Notes: generated by a model from the letters alone, not told the origin. Shown: positions 53,401 to 61,483, counted from the first letter of the stretch. The stretch is DNA of 64,000 bases from Thalassolituus sp006212115 (GCF_040372045.1 NZ_BAABWH010000009.1); one strand, 5' to 3'. Translations and numbers: made by a program.

Positions 53401-53870
53401 TGAGTAAACAGGTTTTTCTGAGTGCCGGTTAGCGGCGAGTTGTGTTCGACGTAAGGTGTAAAAAGAGAAGTTTCAGAAAGGAAGTTCTCCCCCCGGGTTG
53501 AACGCAGTTCATTCAGTATAGGAAGCAGAACAACCGGCAGATCCCGCCGGCCCACTTTCACATGTTCGAGGTAGTGAGGAAGCTGAATAATGGCCTGCAT
53601 GAGTACTTCCAAGCCATCCTGTTCGTTCGTCAACGAGCCTTCCGTTAACGCCAGCGCGACGGCTTCCATCTCTTCAGCAAGCAGTGCAGCTCCATAGAAC
53701 TCCACCATCTGTAATGTGCCATGCACCTGGTGCAGGTAACTCAGGCAGAAGCGCAGTCGACTTCTGTCCGCAGGGTGTTCGACATAGGCCTCGAGCGACT
53801 GTTGCGCCTGCTGCAAGGTGTCCTGTATTTCCCCTTTTACCCATTCCAGGGCGATGTAGTCCTGACTCAT
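47499..53870 (-). CDS. chpA: Hybrid chemotaxis kinase ChpA (PilL) with multiple Hpt domains
   Basis: 2123 residues, the central kinase of type IV pilus control. Order: FimL-like degenerate Hpt region(s) at the N-terminus (HQVHGTLQM; LLHSIEGSLGM), then four clear Hpt domains with HTLKG at about residues 698, 893, 1216 and 1366, separated by acidic linkers. CheA-type dimerisation and ATPase follow (N-box HMVRNAVDHGIE about 1705; DDGRGINLDTV; GRGVGMDVV), then a CheW-like domain and a C-terminal receiver (VLVVDDSVTVRK about 2000; phospho-Asp in LLDIEMPRMDG about 2050). P. aeruginosa ChpA has eight transfer domains, so this one is somewhat simpler. It overlaps pilK by 4 bp. Confidence 0.95.
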   Translation of the reverse strand: MSQDYIALEWVKGEIQDTLQQAQQSLEAYVEHPADRSRLRFCLSYLHQVHGTLQMVEFYGAALLAEEMEAVALALTEGSLTNEQDGLEVLMQAIIQLPHYLEHVKVGRRDLPVVLLPILNELRSTRGENFLSETSLFTPYVEHNSPLTGTQKNLFTQPNFAPWLRKTRQMLQAATLQLLQDRDVDLAKHYINKLFAKLNKSMGGTPQGIVWLPALAFSEWLLKQDSLPKSAKVLLRQLDQLLKTNLDKGVAAINRPPAEELMKNLLFYVARTDVRGDAIRLVQKRFRLSEALPNPEDAEEHAMGAGSDAMAGALTALIEEISTVKDELDQVVRGATERAPALTAARSTMRQVADTMGMLGLGMPRKVMQEQESALVSLIDGDADADADAQLVDVAGALLYVEASLNGMLRDGDTSRSGADSAMSDAQQAVLREARNVLEQVKDGVVSYIAHQWSTEKLQAVPQLLHSIEGSLGMIPMPRVAVLLSDLSAFIQQALLADRPAPEWGVMDMVAEVLSGVEYYLERYSDEANRTDIAIIERAENTLSQLMQRCGIQSDANEDLSDVELPEGFADDAVDVTSFSDALGLDDDLAVEPTAPPVMDVIDELADADVDSSIEEITSDILDSKAQDFDSSSEQHSDQAAEQTSQQDLDDDLIDDEIIEVFLEEAEEVTDTLAEFWPAFKSDASVNEALTTVRRSFHTLKGSGRMVQASDVSELSWAVENMFNRILDETITINDDITAYVDQVIGLLPGLIEDFRLKRPASVDTKPLEEYAFAVADGNQPAHLPDSGSQQDDAPEHIAPVQESTVLETAVLEGTEQDDSVQNSVSADEIVENEGETVDTDELVDDLDAERAGLLEIFIAEANGHLNQIDEFVVESRDTACGNVISDALQRALHTLKGSAHMAELAPLADVASVMEKLIKELRSYQLQNTPVLVDLLSDTAEALRSYLSVEQLMTLQDAPETTSLIERAAQIEAEQLHPIYQGEAANAVSPEAIRQFLSSGMDSLIEADELLLTWQEEDRSEVLDTILTDLSSAADAASEAGLLPVKDMALALHQFYQGALAAGVHPEPDLVAFASDAHEDLLNMMDCLAAGQDLPDVSETIRRVLDWSFAAPEVSPTDEEAGVDHSFESSAEPVAEESSVTLEVEAELPPVPDVEEPSLSELEPADIEEQEDDMILDIFLEEAEEITEAVEAIMQKWEKSPDDLLPVAELQRELHTLKGGARMAELPEVADLCHELETLYERLNDGVIDQTVDTLPLAQSAHDLLFTQLQSVRNGQAPENPERMIEALQAASALSAPKTVSDESRAADIDSNTIQSEAADESDREIVSIFLEEAGELMESLDEGIEQWKVEPSSRAGADELLRVLHTLKGGARLAGLSLIGDTAHNFEADIQKALTRDARIDETFFAHLHQRQENLQSKIDDVAELLDGDGVLVLGEKELVIDAPVLSQNVDVIHTPDASQLEETVTEGDHTPSTIESQVVPLPGTEIETASPTAQAPQTAMAQQRKAPTELVKVSADLLDNLVNLAGETAIGRGRLEEQVSDFAGTLSEMDQTLDRMRDQLRRLDIETEAQVLFRQERHGPDYEDFDPLEMDRYSAMQQLSRALMESASDLIDLKETLSGKTRDAETLLLQQSRVNTELQEGLMKTRMVPFQRMVPRLRRIVRQVSLELNKQVELRVNNADGEMDRTILERMISPLEHMVRNAVDHGIESSAERRATDKPEKGHIELDIRRDGGDVVLTLRDDGRGINLDTVLRKARERGMVPADVTPNKHDILQFILQPGFSTAEVITQISGRGVGMDVVSSEIKQMGGSVEIRSEAGEGSEFEIRLPFTVSVNRALMVRIGEDLYAVPLNNIQGIVRASVAELQSLYDQPEGERFFNYAGRDYQLGYLGAMLDEHSHPKISGQHMPLPLLLVRGQVPFALQADALLGSREIVVKSLGPQFAGVRGISGGTILGDGSVVIILDLPAMIRTYTSLEYQQAKALDNKAAEARHEQERRLPKVLVVDDSVTVRKVTTRLLERHGMEVLTAKDGMHAMEVLQDVKPDVMLLDIEMPRMDGFEVASLVRHDERLKDMPIIMITSRTGEKHRERAKSIGVNEYMGKPFQEEALLENIHALLGQEVY

Positions 53871-54754
53871 CGCCTTGCACTCTCCCCTGTCGATGTCGAT
53901 TTACGGACGAACGCCGTCACCTGACCACTGTGCAGCGACTCAAGCAGCGGATGCTGCCAGTCGACCATTTCACCGAGACCAATAACTAATAGACCACCGG
54001 GCGCCAGTCTCTGCGCCAGTGCATCCAGAATTTCACGGCGCCGCCAGCGCCGGAAGTAAATAAGTACGTTCTGACAAAAAATCACATGCTGCGAATTCAG
54101 CGGGCAGTGCTTCAGATTCAGGATATTCACCTGACTGAAGCAACAGCGCCGACGCAGATCCGTAGCTATCTCTACTTGTTGCGAAGATAAAGGCTCAATC
54201 GCCCAATTGTGATAACTGACCGGAATTCGCTCCAGCGCCCGAAGCGGGTAGCGTCCGCTGCGTGCTTTGCGCAGAACGATGGTCGAAATATCAGTGCCCG
54301 TCACTGAGTACTTGATGTCGGCAGAGCCTAAGTTTTCCTCAGCGAGCATAGCGAGGGTGTAGGCTTCTTCCCCAGAGGAGCAACCCACACTCCAGAATTC
54401 CATGGTCTCATCATTGACCTGCAAGCGCGGACGCAGCTTACGCATGTGCTCCACAACGAGTTGCAGAGCATCGTCATCACGAAAAAAGCGGGTTTCCTGA
54501 ACCGTGAGGCGGTCAACAAGTGTCGACCACTCCATCATGCCGGATGGGCCATCCTGTACCTTGTCGTAATACTCGGCGTAATCGCGAATATCCAACTCCA
54601 GCATCCTCAGCCCCAGACTGGTCTGCAAAAATGAGCGACGCTCTTGCGGTAAATACATACCAGTGCGCTCTTCCAGCAACCCCTGCCAGCGGCTGAACTG
54701 GACATCGTCCAGCTCAGGAACGGTACTAAGGCCTTGACGGATAGACTGACTCAT
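53867..54754 (-). CDS. pilK: CheR-like methyltransferase PilK
   Basis: 295 residues; methylates the PilJ receptor with SAM. N-terminal helical CheR domain (WQGLLEERTGMYLPQERRSF; EYYDKVQDG; ETRFFRD) and SAM-binding domain with WSVGCSSGEEAYTLAML, VTGTDIS and IFCQNVLIYF. Length matches P. aeruginosa PilK (291). 24 bp after pilJ; its stop overlaps the chpA start. Confidence 0.92.
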   Translation of the reverse strand: MSQSIRQGLSTVPELDDVQFSRWQGLLEERTGMYLPQERRSFLQTSLGLRMLELDIRDYAEYYDKVQDGPSGMMEWSTLVDRLTVQETRFFRDDDALQLVVEHMRKLRPRLQVNDETMEFWSVGCSSGEEAYTLAMLAEENLGSADIKYSVTGTDISTIVLRKARSGRYPLRALERIPVSYHNWAIEPLSSQQVEIATDLRRRCCFSQVNILNLKHCPLNSQHVIFCQNVLIYFRRWRRREILDALAQRLAPGGLLVIGLGEMVDWQHPLLESLHSGQVTAFVRKSTSTGESARR

Positions 54755-54778
54755 AAATCAGATCGTCGCGCAGCGCAC

Positions 54779-56854
54779 TCAGAGAGCGGTCTGCTCTTCT
54801 TCTACGTCGTCATGAAAATCAGCTTCGGAGACAGCTTCTGGCAGCTTGAAGCCCGCCACCGACTCACGCAGCATGTTTGCCATTTCCGCCAGATTACCAA
54901 TCGACTTCGCCGTCGCGGTGGTACCCGCAGAGGTCTGCGACGTAATTTCCTGAATGACGTTCATCGTATTGGAAATATGACCGGCAGACGACGCCTGCTG
55001 ACGTGCCGCGTTGGAGATGTTCTGAATCAGCTCTGCGAGGTTGTTCGATACGCTTTCAATCTCTTCCAGCGCGACACCCGCATCCTGAGCAAGGCGAGCA
55101 CCACGTACCACCTCGGTGGTCGTCTGCTCCATCGAGATCACCGCCTCATTGGTGTCGTTCTGAATCGTTTTCACCAGCGCTTCAATCTGCTTGGTTGCCG
55201 CAGCAGAACGTTCTGCCAGACGCTGTACTTCGTCGGCAACAACAGCGAAGCCTCGACCGGCGTCACCCGCCATCGATGCCTGAATCGCCGCGTTCAGAGA
55301 CAGAATGTTAGTCTGGTCAGCAATGTCGGTAATCAGGGAGATGATGTCACCAATTTCCTGCGACGATTCACCCAGACGTTTAATACGCTTGGACGTTTCC
55401 TGAATCTGCTCACGGATATTATCCATGCCGCTGATCGTTGACTGTACAACCTCGGAGCCCTTGTTCGCGATCGCAACCGATCGCTCCGCAACCGCAGATG
55501 ATTCCGACGCGTTAGCGGATACCTGATCAATGGACACCGCCATCTCGTTAATCGCGGCCGAAGCCCCGGCAATTTCCTGCGCCTGATGCTCGGAGGCTTC
55601 AGCAAGATGCATAGCCGTTGCCTGCGTTTCCTGCGCTGCCGACGATACCTGTACCGCCGTGTCGTTAATCGAGGATACCAGTACGCGCATCTGGTCGATC
55701 GCAAAGTTAATCGCGTCTGCAATCGCCCCCGTGAAGTCCTCGGTTACCGTTGCCGAGGCCGTCAGGTCACCGTCTGCGAGGTCAGCAATTTCGTCAAGAA
55801 GACGCAGAATCGCCACTTGGTTCTGTTCGTTGGTCTGGCGAGTATCCTGCTCACGCTGCTGCGCTTCTTCTTCTCGCGCTTTCGCATCATCCGATTCCCG
55901 GCGGAAGTAGAAGAACGCCATAACCAGTGCGATACCTGCAAGTACGTAACCTGCAATCTGAATATTGCTTCGACCTTCCGCATTCGACTGAATGTCGTTC
56001 GTCAGCTCAGAGGTCTGTTCAAGCAGTACCCGTGAGTTCTGGAAGATGTTGTCTGATGCCTCACGTACCTGGAACAATTCTGGAGAGGTTTCCAGAATTT
56101 CATCAACAGAGCCGGATACAAATTCAAATAGCTCGGCGACCTCTGCCAGAGCGTATACCGCTTCTTCGTTGGTCACCTGCGAAATGTTCATCGCGATGTT
56201 GCCCTGAATCATGCCATTCAGTACGCGACCAAAGAGCGAGGCATCACGGCCAAATGCGTCAGCGGCCATAACCGCGTCATCACCACCAGCCAGTACTTTG
56301 TTTACAGAGCGAACGATACGTTCTGCCAGCCAGGACTGACGCTGAGCAACCGCTACCTGTTCCGCTGGCGCCCCACTTTCGAGCAGGATGTCGACAATTT
56401 CATCGTACTCAACCTGCAGTTGCGGGATCGTTTCAGAAAGGAGTTCAGCAACTTCGTGTACAGAAAGAACGATTTCTTCAGAACGAATAATCTGGTCCGC
56501 GTCGGCTTTTACGCTGTTCCACGTTGCCTGCACACCGGAAGCCATCGCAGCATCGGAGGGAGGTAAACCCTCGGTACCTTCAACCAGATTGGCCCAACGG
56601 GTTTCGAAGTTGTCACGTGCACCACGCAACTGGGTAAAGGCGTCTGGCTTACCGCCCGCGGCCTCTACAGCGTTCTTCGCCAACTCCTGAGACAAGACCC
56701 TGAGCTCACCGGAATGTTCCAGATACTGCTCATCTTCTGTCGCCAGAATGTTCACCCAAATAGTGATACCGATAAAGCCCAACAGGAACACAACCATCAG
56801 CGCCATAAGGCTGACGTTGCTTTTGCCCCCTGCATTCAGTGTGTTTCCACTCAT
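54779..56854 (-). CDS. pilJ: Pilus chemoreceptor PilJ
   Basis: 691-residue methyl-accepting protein. Membrane helices at about 15-35 and 300-320 flank a large periplasmic PilJ-type sensor made of two helical bundles. A HAMP-like linker is followed by the signalling hairpin with DQTNILSLNAAIQASMAGDAG (quoted in part) and GRGFAVVADEVQRLAER. The AIQASMAG tip is the PilJ variant of the usual AIEAARAG. Length is close to P. aeruginosa PilJ (682). 76 bp separate it from pilI. Confidence 0.95.
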   Translation of the reverse strand: MSGNTLNAGGKSNVSLMALMVVFLLGFIGITIWVNILATEDEQYLEHSGELRVLSQELAKNAVEAAGGKPDAFTQLRGARDNFETRWANLVEGTEGLPPSDAAMASGVQATWNSVKADADQIIRSEEIVLSVHEVAELLSETIPQLQVEYDEIVDILLESGAPAEQVAVAQRQSWLAERIVRSVNKVLAGGDDAVMAADAFGRDASLFGRVLNGMIQGNIAMNISQVTNEEAVYALAEVAELFEFVSGSVDEILETSPELFQVREASDNIFQNSRVLLEQTSELTNDIQSNAEGRSNIQIAGYVLAGIALVMAFFYFRRESDDAKAREEEAQQREQDTRQTNEQNQVAILRLLDEIADLADGDLTASATVTEDFTGAIADAINFAIDQMRVLVSSINDTAVQVSSAAQETQATAMHLAEASEHQAQEIAGASAAINEMAVSIDQVSANASESSAVAERSVAIANKGSEVVQSTISGMDNIREQIQETSKRIKRLGESSQEIGDIISLITDIADQTNILSLNAAIQASMAGDAGRGFAVVADEVQRLAERSAAATKQIEALVKTIQNDTNEAVISMEQTTTEVVRGARLAQDAGVALEEIESVSNNLAELIQNISNAARQQASSAGHISNTMNVIQEITSQTSAGTTATAKSIGNLAEMANMLRESVAGFKLPEAVSEADFHDDVEEEQTAL

Positions 56855-56930
56855 GCCGTCCTCTCCAAACTCGCTGCATGCTCAACCGACCCGGCGGGCC
56901 GGTAAATTGTTATTATTTTCCGTTCCGTGT

Positions 56931-57455
56931 TTAAACGGCGATATTCATAAATTCCGGCGAACGAAGCAGTTCACCAAATTCCATCACCGGCCAGTTCCGA
57001 CCATCGCGATCAAATGCCTTCATGACAAATGGTGCAAGGGCGTCAGACATCTGCGGAGCAGGTGCCTCACGGTCAACCGGAAAACTCTGCATCCCCAGCA
57101 CTGCATCCACCAGCAGGCCAGTCAGGTATTCATCCTGTTCGATCACCAACACACGCTGGCTGCGCCAATTGCCGCGTGAAGGTTGTCCCAGCAATCCGTT
57201 CAAATCCATCACAGAGACCATACGTCCACGAACATTCGCGATTCCGAGTACCCAGCTTTTCACACCTGGGACACGAGTCACTTTTGGCATCTGCAGTATT
57301 TCCACCACATCGGCCATGTTAGCGACGTACTGTTCATTACCCAGTAAGAAACCAATCCCACGCCATGTGGATACAGTTTCAACCTGCTGAGGCAGCGGCG
57401 ACGCAAAACGTCGGCTGCGGCTTTCCATTTCAGTTAGCAGGGAAAAAGGGGTCAT
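56931..57455 (-). CDS. pilI: CheW-like adaptor PilI
   Basis: 174 residues; couples PilJ to the ChpA kinase. CheW features: GIGFLLGNEQYVANMADVVEI, VPGVKSWVLGIANVRGRMVSV (split; the G-x-x-N-x-R-G motif is clear) and VLVIEQDEYLTGLLVDAVLGM. Length fits P. aeruginosa PilI (178). It begins 1 bp after the pilH stop. Confidence 0.92.
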   Translation of the reverse strand: MTPFSLLTEMESRSRRFASPLPQQVETVSTWRGIGFLLGNEQYVANMADVVEILQMPKVTRVPGVKSWVLGIANVRGRMVSVMDLNGLLGQPSRGNWRSQRVLVIEQDEYLTGLLVDAVLGMQSFPVDREAPAPQMSDALAPFVMKAFDRDGRNWPVMEFGELLRSPEFMNIAV

Positions 57456-57456
57456 T

Positions 57457-57831
57457 TCAGCTTTCCTCTGTATTCAGGAGACTGCTGATTTCTGACAGTA
57501 AACGGTTCTCCGACACAGGTTTCACCAGATAGCCGGACGCACCCTGACGTTTACCCCAGACGCGATCCGTTTCCTGATCTTTGGTCGTCACGATCACTAC
57601 AGGAATATTCTTCGTTTCCGGATTTCGCGTAAGTTGACGGGTTGCCTGAAAGCCATTCAGGCCAGGCATCACAATATCCATCAACACCAGATCAGGTAAT
57701 TCCTGGCGAGCAACCGCTACGCCGTCGGCACCGTTTTCTGCATTCAGCACTTCGTGGCCGTTTTTCTCTAGCACCGTGCGGAAAGCTTCTGTTTCCGTCG
57801 GCGAATCGTCCACCACAAGAATGCGCGCCAT
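57457..57831 (-). CDS. pilH: Response regulator PilH
   Basis: Single receiver domain, 124 residues. ILVVDDSPTETEAF holds the acidic pocket, VLMDIVMPGLNGFQA the phosphoacceptor aspartate (about 52), VIVTTKDQ the conserved Thr and YLVKPVSE the lysine. In Pseudomonas, PilH opposes PilG, probably via the retraction motor PilT or as a phosphate sink. 16 bp after pilG. Confidence 0.92.
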   Translation of the reverse strand: MARILVVDDSPTETEAFRTVLEKNGHEVLNAENGADGVAVARQELPDLVLMDIVMPGLNGFQATRQLTRNPETKNIPVVIVTTKDQETDRVWGKRQGASGYLVKPVSENRLLSEISSLLNTEES

Positions 57832-57847
57832 GCTTCTTACCCCTTAC

Positions 57848-58228
57848 TTATTTTGCGTGCTGACGGATTGAACCGAGCAGCTCTTCTTTACTGAATGGTT
57901 TGGTCAGGTATTCATCTGACCCGACAATGCGACCCTTCGCTTTATCGAATAAACCATCTTTACTCGACAGCATGATGACCGGGGTAGATTTGAACTTCGA
58001 ATTGTTTTTAATCAGAGCGCAAGTCTGATACCCGTCCAGACGCGGCATCATGATATCGACAAAAATAATGTCTGGGTCAGTATCGGCAATCTTAGCCAGA
58101 GCATCGAAACCATCTGTTGCAGTGATGACTTCACAGCCGACTTTTTTCAGCAAGGTTTCAGCAGTACGCCGAATCGTCTTACTGTCGTCGATCACCATGA
58201 CCTTCACATCTTGAAAATTATCGTCCAT
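57848..58228 (-). CDS. pilG: Response regulator PilG
   Basis: Single receiver domain, 126 residues, first gene of the Pil-Chp operon. VMVIDDSKTIRRTAE, IIFVDIMMPRLDGYQ (phospho-Asp about 58), VIMLSSKDG and YLTKPFSKEEL are the receiver residues. In Pseudomonas, PilG promotes pilus extension and activates the adenylate cyclase CyaB. AAAGG lies 7 bases before the ATG. Assigned over a second PilH by order and by the TIRRTAE signature. Confidence 0.92.
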   Translation of the reverse strand: MDDNFQDVKVMVIDDSKTIRRTAETLLKKVGCEVITATDGFDALAKIADTDPDIIFVDIMMPRLDGYQTCALIKNNSKFKSTPVIMLSSKDGLFDKAKGRIVGSDEYLTKPFSKEELLGSIRQHAK

Positions 58229-58574
58229 ACGACAGGCCTTTCACCATCCAATTATCTGTTGTTGTTTTACTCTGATTGGCCGAAGAGTTCTGTGACTAAC
58301 CCCTCAGACCGGCAAGAGCCCCCGGTGACATCTTCTAAAATCGACGTTGCACCGTTTCCCCGGGGCCACCGGGACGCATAGCGTTTGTACCACACTACGT
58401 GGATGCAGGCCAGCGTGCCCAGCGACGGAGCGCATGAGTTGGCGCATCCCAGCTGCAACACTGTGTCGCGCGGTAAGGCACAGGAAACAATCAACATGTC
58501 ACAGGGGGTTACGGTACACTCTGCACATTGCATTTTTTATCCAGTCCGCGCTTATTTTCGACAACGGAGACACA
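58229..58574. other. Divergent intergenic region between pilG and gshB (346 bp)
   Basis: No gene supported; open frames here lack ribosome sites and family features. On the minus side a -10-like GATAAT (58251-58256) could serve the pilG operon. On the plus side TACACT near 58515-58520 and CGGAGA before gshB are seen. The middle contains a GC-rich stretch (CCCCGGGGCCACCGGGAC near 58356) that could fold. No clear operator was identified. Confidence 0.4.
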
Positions 58575-59546
58575 ATGGCTATCAAACTTGGCGTAATCAT
58601 GGACCCCATTGAAGATATTCACTTCAAAAAGGACACGTCTCTCGCTCTACTCAATGCCGCACAGGAACGAGGCTGCGAGCTCTGGTACATGGAGCAGTCA
58701 GACCTGTCTGTTCAACAAGGTCGTGCATATGGGCGTATGGCTCCACTGACCGTCGAGATGAATCCCGAGCACTGGGCAGACGTGGGCGAATACACTGACC
58801 GCCCGTTAGCGGACCTCGACATCATTATTATGCGTAAGGACCCGCCGTTCGATAGCGAGTTTATTTACAGTACATACATCCTCGAGCGCGCCGAGCAGGA
58901 AGGCGTTCTGGTTGCCAACCGTCCGCAAAGCCTGCGCGACTGCAACGAAAAAATGTTCGCTACGGCCTTTGCTGACCTGATGTCTCCGACCATTGTTGCT
59001 CGTCGGGCCGACCTGCTGAAAGCTTTCCATAACGAACACAAAGACGTCATATTCAAGCCCCTGGACGGCATGGGTGGATCATCGATTTTTCGGTTAAAAG
59101 AAGACGACCCAAACGTCAGCGTCATTATTGAAACACTGACCAATCACGGTAAGCAGCAGATCATGGCGCAGAAGTTCATCCCGCAAATCACAGCGGGTGA
59201 CAAACGCATCCTGATGATCAACGGAGAGCCCGTACCTCATTGTCTGGCGCGGATACCAGCTCAAGGAGAGACCCGGGGAAATCTTGCAGCAGGAGGCCGG
59301 GGCGTAACCCAGCCACTGTCAGATGATGACCTTCGTATTGCCAGACTGGTGGGCCCGGAGCTGAAAAAACGCGGACTGTATTTCGTCGGCCTCGATGTCA
59401 TCGGCGACTGCCTGACCGAGATCAATGTCACCAGTCCGACCTGCGTGCGCGAAATTTCCCGCGACAGCGGTATCGATGTAGCCGGTCAATTGATCGACAC
59501 GCTCCTCGAAATCCGCCGTTCCAGTGTGGACAATTCGTCTTCGTAA
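58575..59546 (+). CDS. gshB: Glutathione synthetase
   Basis: ATP-grasp ligase that adds glycine to gamma-glutamylcysteine. ATG at 58575 (MAIKLGVIMDPIEDIHFKKD) fits the family and has CGGAGA upstream; the longer frame to 58347 adds a low-quality N-terminus. Motifs: KPLDGMGGSSIFRL, QKFIPQITAGDKRILMING (split), and VTSPTCVREI. 324 residues, E. coli 315. Divergent from the Pil-Chp operon, as in Pseudomonas. Confidence 0.96.
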   Translation: MAIKLGVIMDPIEDIHFKKDTSLALLNAAQERGCELWYMEQSDLSVQQGRAYGRMAPLTVEMNPEHWADVGEYTDRPLADLDIIIMRKDPPFDSEFIYSTYILERAEQEGVLVANRPQSLRDCNEKMFATAFADLMSPTIVARRADLLKAFHNEHKDVIFKPLDGMGGSSIFRLKEDDPNVSVIIETLTNHGKQQIMAQKFIPQITAGDKRILMINGEPVPHCLARIPAQGETRGNLAAGGRGVTQPLSDDDLRIARLVGPELKKRGLYFVGLDVIGDCLTEINVTSPTCVREISRDSGIDVAGQLIDTLLEIRRSSVDNSSS

Positions 59547-59587
59547 GAGCAGACTTGCGCGCTGTAAGACGGAGAAATTGATTAACC

Positions 59588-60472
59588 ATGAGTGCCCAGA
59601 CTGTATCCAGCAATGACCGCCTGATGTTCGCGATCTTTATCGCGCTCATGTTGCACGCCATGGTGGTACTGGGCATCAGTTTTACGGCAGAAGAAAGCCC
59701 TGCTTTCAGTTCAACGCTGGACGTGACGCTCGCTGGATACCGCAGTAACGAAGCACCCGAGGACGCCGATTTTCTGGCTCAGGAAAACCAGCAGGGCAGC
59801 GGCACTCTCGAAGAAGCCAAAATCCAGACAACCGACGTTGAGGCAGAATTCCACGCCAACACCATTCGCGAAAACGTGCGTGAAGAGCAAATGCCGAGTG
59901 CTCCGCGCGAGCGAGACACTGAACATACTCAGGTTGTAACCACACTCCAAAGTCCGGATAAAGTCGCTCAGCAAATCAACGAAGATACTATTCCTGCGCC
60001 CGATCTACCGGATGGTCCTCAGAAATCACTGCTGGAAAGAAGCAGGGAAATTCAAAGTTTAATGGCAGCATTGGATTGGGATCAGCAACAATATGCTAAA
60101 ATGCCCAATACCAAAACCCTCACCGCAACCTCTGCAAAGAAAGCTTCAGATGCCTACTATCTTGATCAATGGCGTCGTCAGGTTGAAAGAACGGGAAGCG
60201 CTAGTTTTCCAACGGAAGCTAACACGTGCTCTTTAGGGAGTTGCGACATGAGGCTCGCCGTCGTACTCCTGCCAAATGGCCGCATTCATAAGATAGAAAT
60301 ACTAAAGTCTTCTGGTAGACAAACTCTTGACCAAGCCACTATTGAGTTAGTGAGACGATCAGCCCCATTTGCACCGTTTACGCCAGAAATGTTGGCGGAA
60401 AAGATTGATCTCCTTGAAATAATCAGAACCTGGACATTCAAAGATAATAATTATTACCCGGGATCAAACTGA
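59588..60472 (+). CDS. tonB3: TonB-family energy transducer, TonB3-like
   Basis: 294 residues. N-terminal membrane anchor (MFAIFIALMLHAMVVLGISF), a periplasmic spacer that is acidic and Gln/Glu-rich rather than Pro/Lys-rich, and a C-terminal TonB domain (CDMRLAVVLLPNGRIHKIEIL; LDQATIELVRRSAPFAPF; RTWTF). Position between gshB and algH beside pilG matches P. aeruginosa tonB3, which is needed for twitching motility and pilus assembly rather than iron uptake. Two cysteines (CSLGSC) precede the domain. No exbB/exbD adjoin it. The symbol is given by position and type. Confidence 0.82.
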   Translation: MSAQTVSSNDRLMFAIFIALMLHAMVVLGISFTAEESPAFSSTLDVTLAGYRSNEAPEDADFLAQENQQGSGTLEEAKIQTTDVEAEFHANTIRENVREEQMPSAPRERDTEHTQVVTTLQSPDKVAQQINEDTIPAPDLPDGPQKSLLERSREIQSLMAALDWDQQQYAKMPNTKTLTATSAKKASDAYYLDQWRRQVERTGSASFPTEANTCSLGSCDMRLAVVLLPNGRIHKIEILKSSGRQTLDQATIELVRRSAPFAPFTPEMLAEKIDLLEIIRTWTFKDNNYYPGSN

Positions 60473-61029
60473 TGCAGGAACTGAATAGCCTACGCAACCA
60501 CCTACTGATTGCGATGCCTGGTCTCGACGGTTCCTGGTTTGGGGGCACCGTCACCTACTTATGCGAACACAACGCCGATGGAGCAATGGGGCTGGTACTC
60601 AACAAACCCTCCGGCTTCGAATTCAGTGATATCTGCGAGCAGTTAGATATTGATCGTCGTGAACACATTGCCCCGACGATTCTACAGGGCGGCCCGGTCA
60701 GCCCTGAGCAAGGATTTATCCTGCACGAGGAAACCGGTGATTGGGGTGCAACCATGACCATCACGGAGCGTACGCATCTGACCTCATCTCAGGATATCCT
60801 GCGAGCCATTGCGCAGGGCACCGGCCCACAAAATTACGCACTGGGTCTGGGTTATGCCGGATGGAGTGCGGGGCAACTGGACGAGGAACTTCGCGAGAAC
60901 GCCTGGCTGACTCTCGAAGCAACGCCTGACCTGCTCTTCCGCCTCGACCTGCGGGACCTCTACGACGTAGCACTCAGCAAATTAGGCGTCAGTGCCGAAT
61001 TTCTCAGCGACGAGTCCGGACATGCCTGA
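60472..61029 (+). CDS. yqgE: YqgE/AlgH family protein (UPF0301)
   Basis: 185 residues, family of unknown biochemical function; called AlgH in Pseudomonas. Conserved features: HLLIAMPGLDGSWFGGTVTYLCEHNADGAMGLVLNKPSG (split; GTVTYLCEHN and GLVLNKPSG are the hallmarks), LQGGPVSPEQGFILH and GYAGWSAGQLDEEL. Its start codon touches the tonB3 stop and its end overlaps ruvX by 8 bp, the usual yqgE-ruvX order. Confidence 0.93.
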   Translation: MQELNSLRNHLLIAMPGLDGSWFGGTVTYLCEHNADGAMGLVLNKPSGFEFSDICEQLDIDRREHIAPTILQGGPVSPEQGFILHEETGDWGATMTITERTHLTSSQDILRAIAQGTGPQNYALGLGYAGWSAGQLDEELRENAWLTLEATPDLLFRLDLRDLYDVALSKLGVSAEFLSDESGHA

Positions 61030-61483
61030 GACCACTCAGATTCCCCAGCGCATCGCGTCGGTGATGGGCTTCGATTTCGGAACGCGACGGATTGGCATCT
61101 CCATCGGTCAGCGTCTGATTGGCAGCGCCACTGCGCTATCGCCGATCAAGGCTCGGGACGGTGTACCCGACTGGGAACAACTCGAAAAGGTGATCGAAGA
61201 GTGGCAACCTGACGCCTTTGTCACCGGCCTGCCACTGAATATGGACGGTACCCCTTCCGAAATGAGCCGCAGAGCGGCAAAATTCGCTCGCCGTCTCGAA
61301 GGGCGCTTCCACCGACCTTCCTACACTCACGATGAACGTCTCACCAGCTACGAGGCTAAGCGCCAGGTAATGGAAGAGTCGGGATACCAGAATTTCGGCG
61401 ATTATTCGGTAGATGGACTGGCGGCCTGTCTGATACTGGAGAGCTGGATGTCAGAACACCCGAAAGCAGGAGAAAACGAATGA
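61022..61483 (+). CDS. ruvX: Putative Holliday junction resolvase YqgF/RuvX
   Basis: RNase H-fold nuclease of 153 residues, thought to process pre-16S rRNA 5' ends and/or resolve junctions. ATG at 61022 chosen: it overlaps the yqgE stop by 8 bp and gives the standard length. Catalytic features: GFDFGTRRIGIS (first Asp), FVTGLPLNMDGTPSEMSRRA and DERLTSYEAKR, and a C-terminal VDGLAACLILESWM. Confidence 0.93.
   Translation: MPETTQIPQRIASVMGFDFGTRRIGISIGQRLIGSATALSPIKARDGVPDWEQLEKVIEEWQPDAFVTGLPLNMDGTPSEMSRRAAKFARRLEGRFHRPSYTHDERLTSYEAKRQVMEESGYQNFGDYSVDGLAACLILESWMSEHPKAGENE

Noticed and set aside
58267..58533. Minus-strand 88-residue open frame (cysteine-rich) between pilG and gshB
   Set aside because: No ribosome site, no family resemblance, and high GC that leaves many frames open by chance. 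The divergent promoter region is a better explanation.
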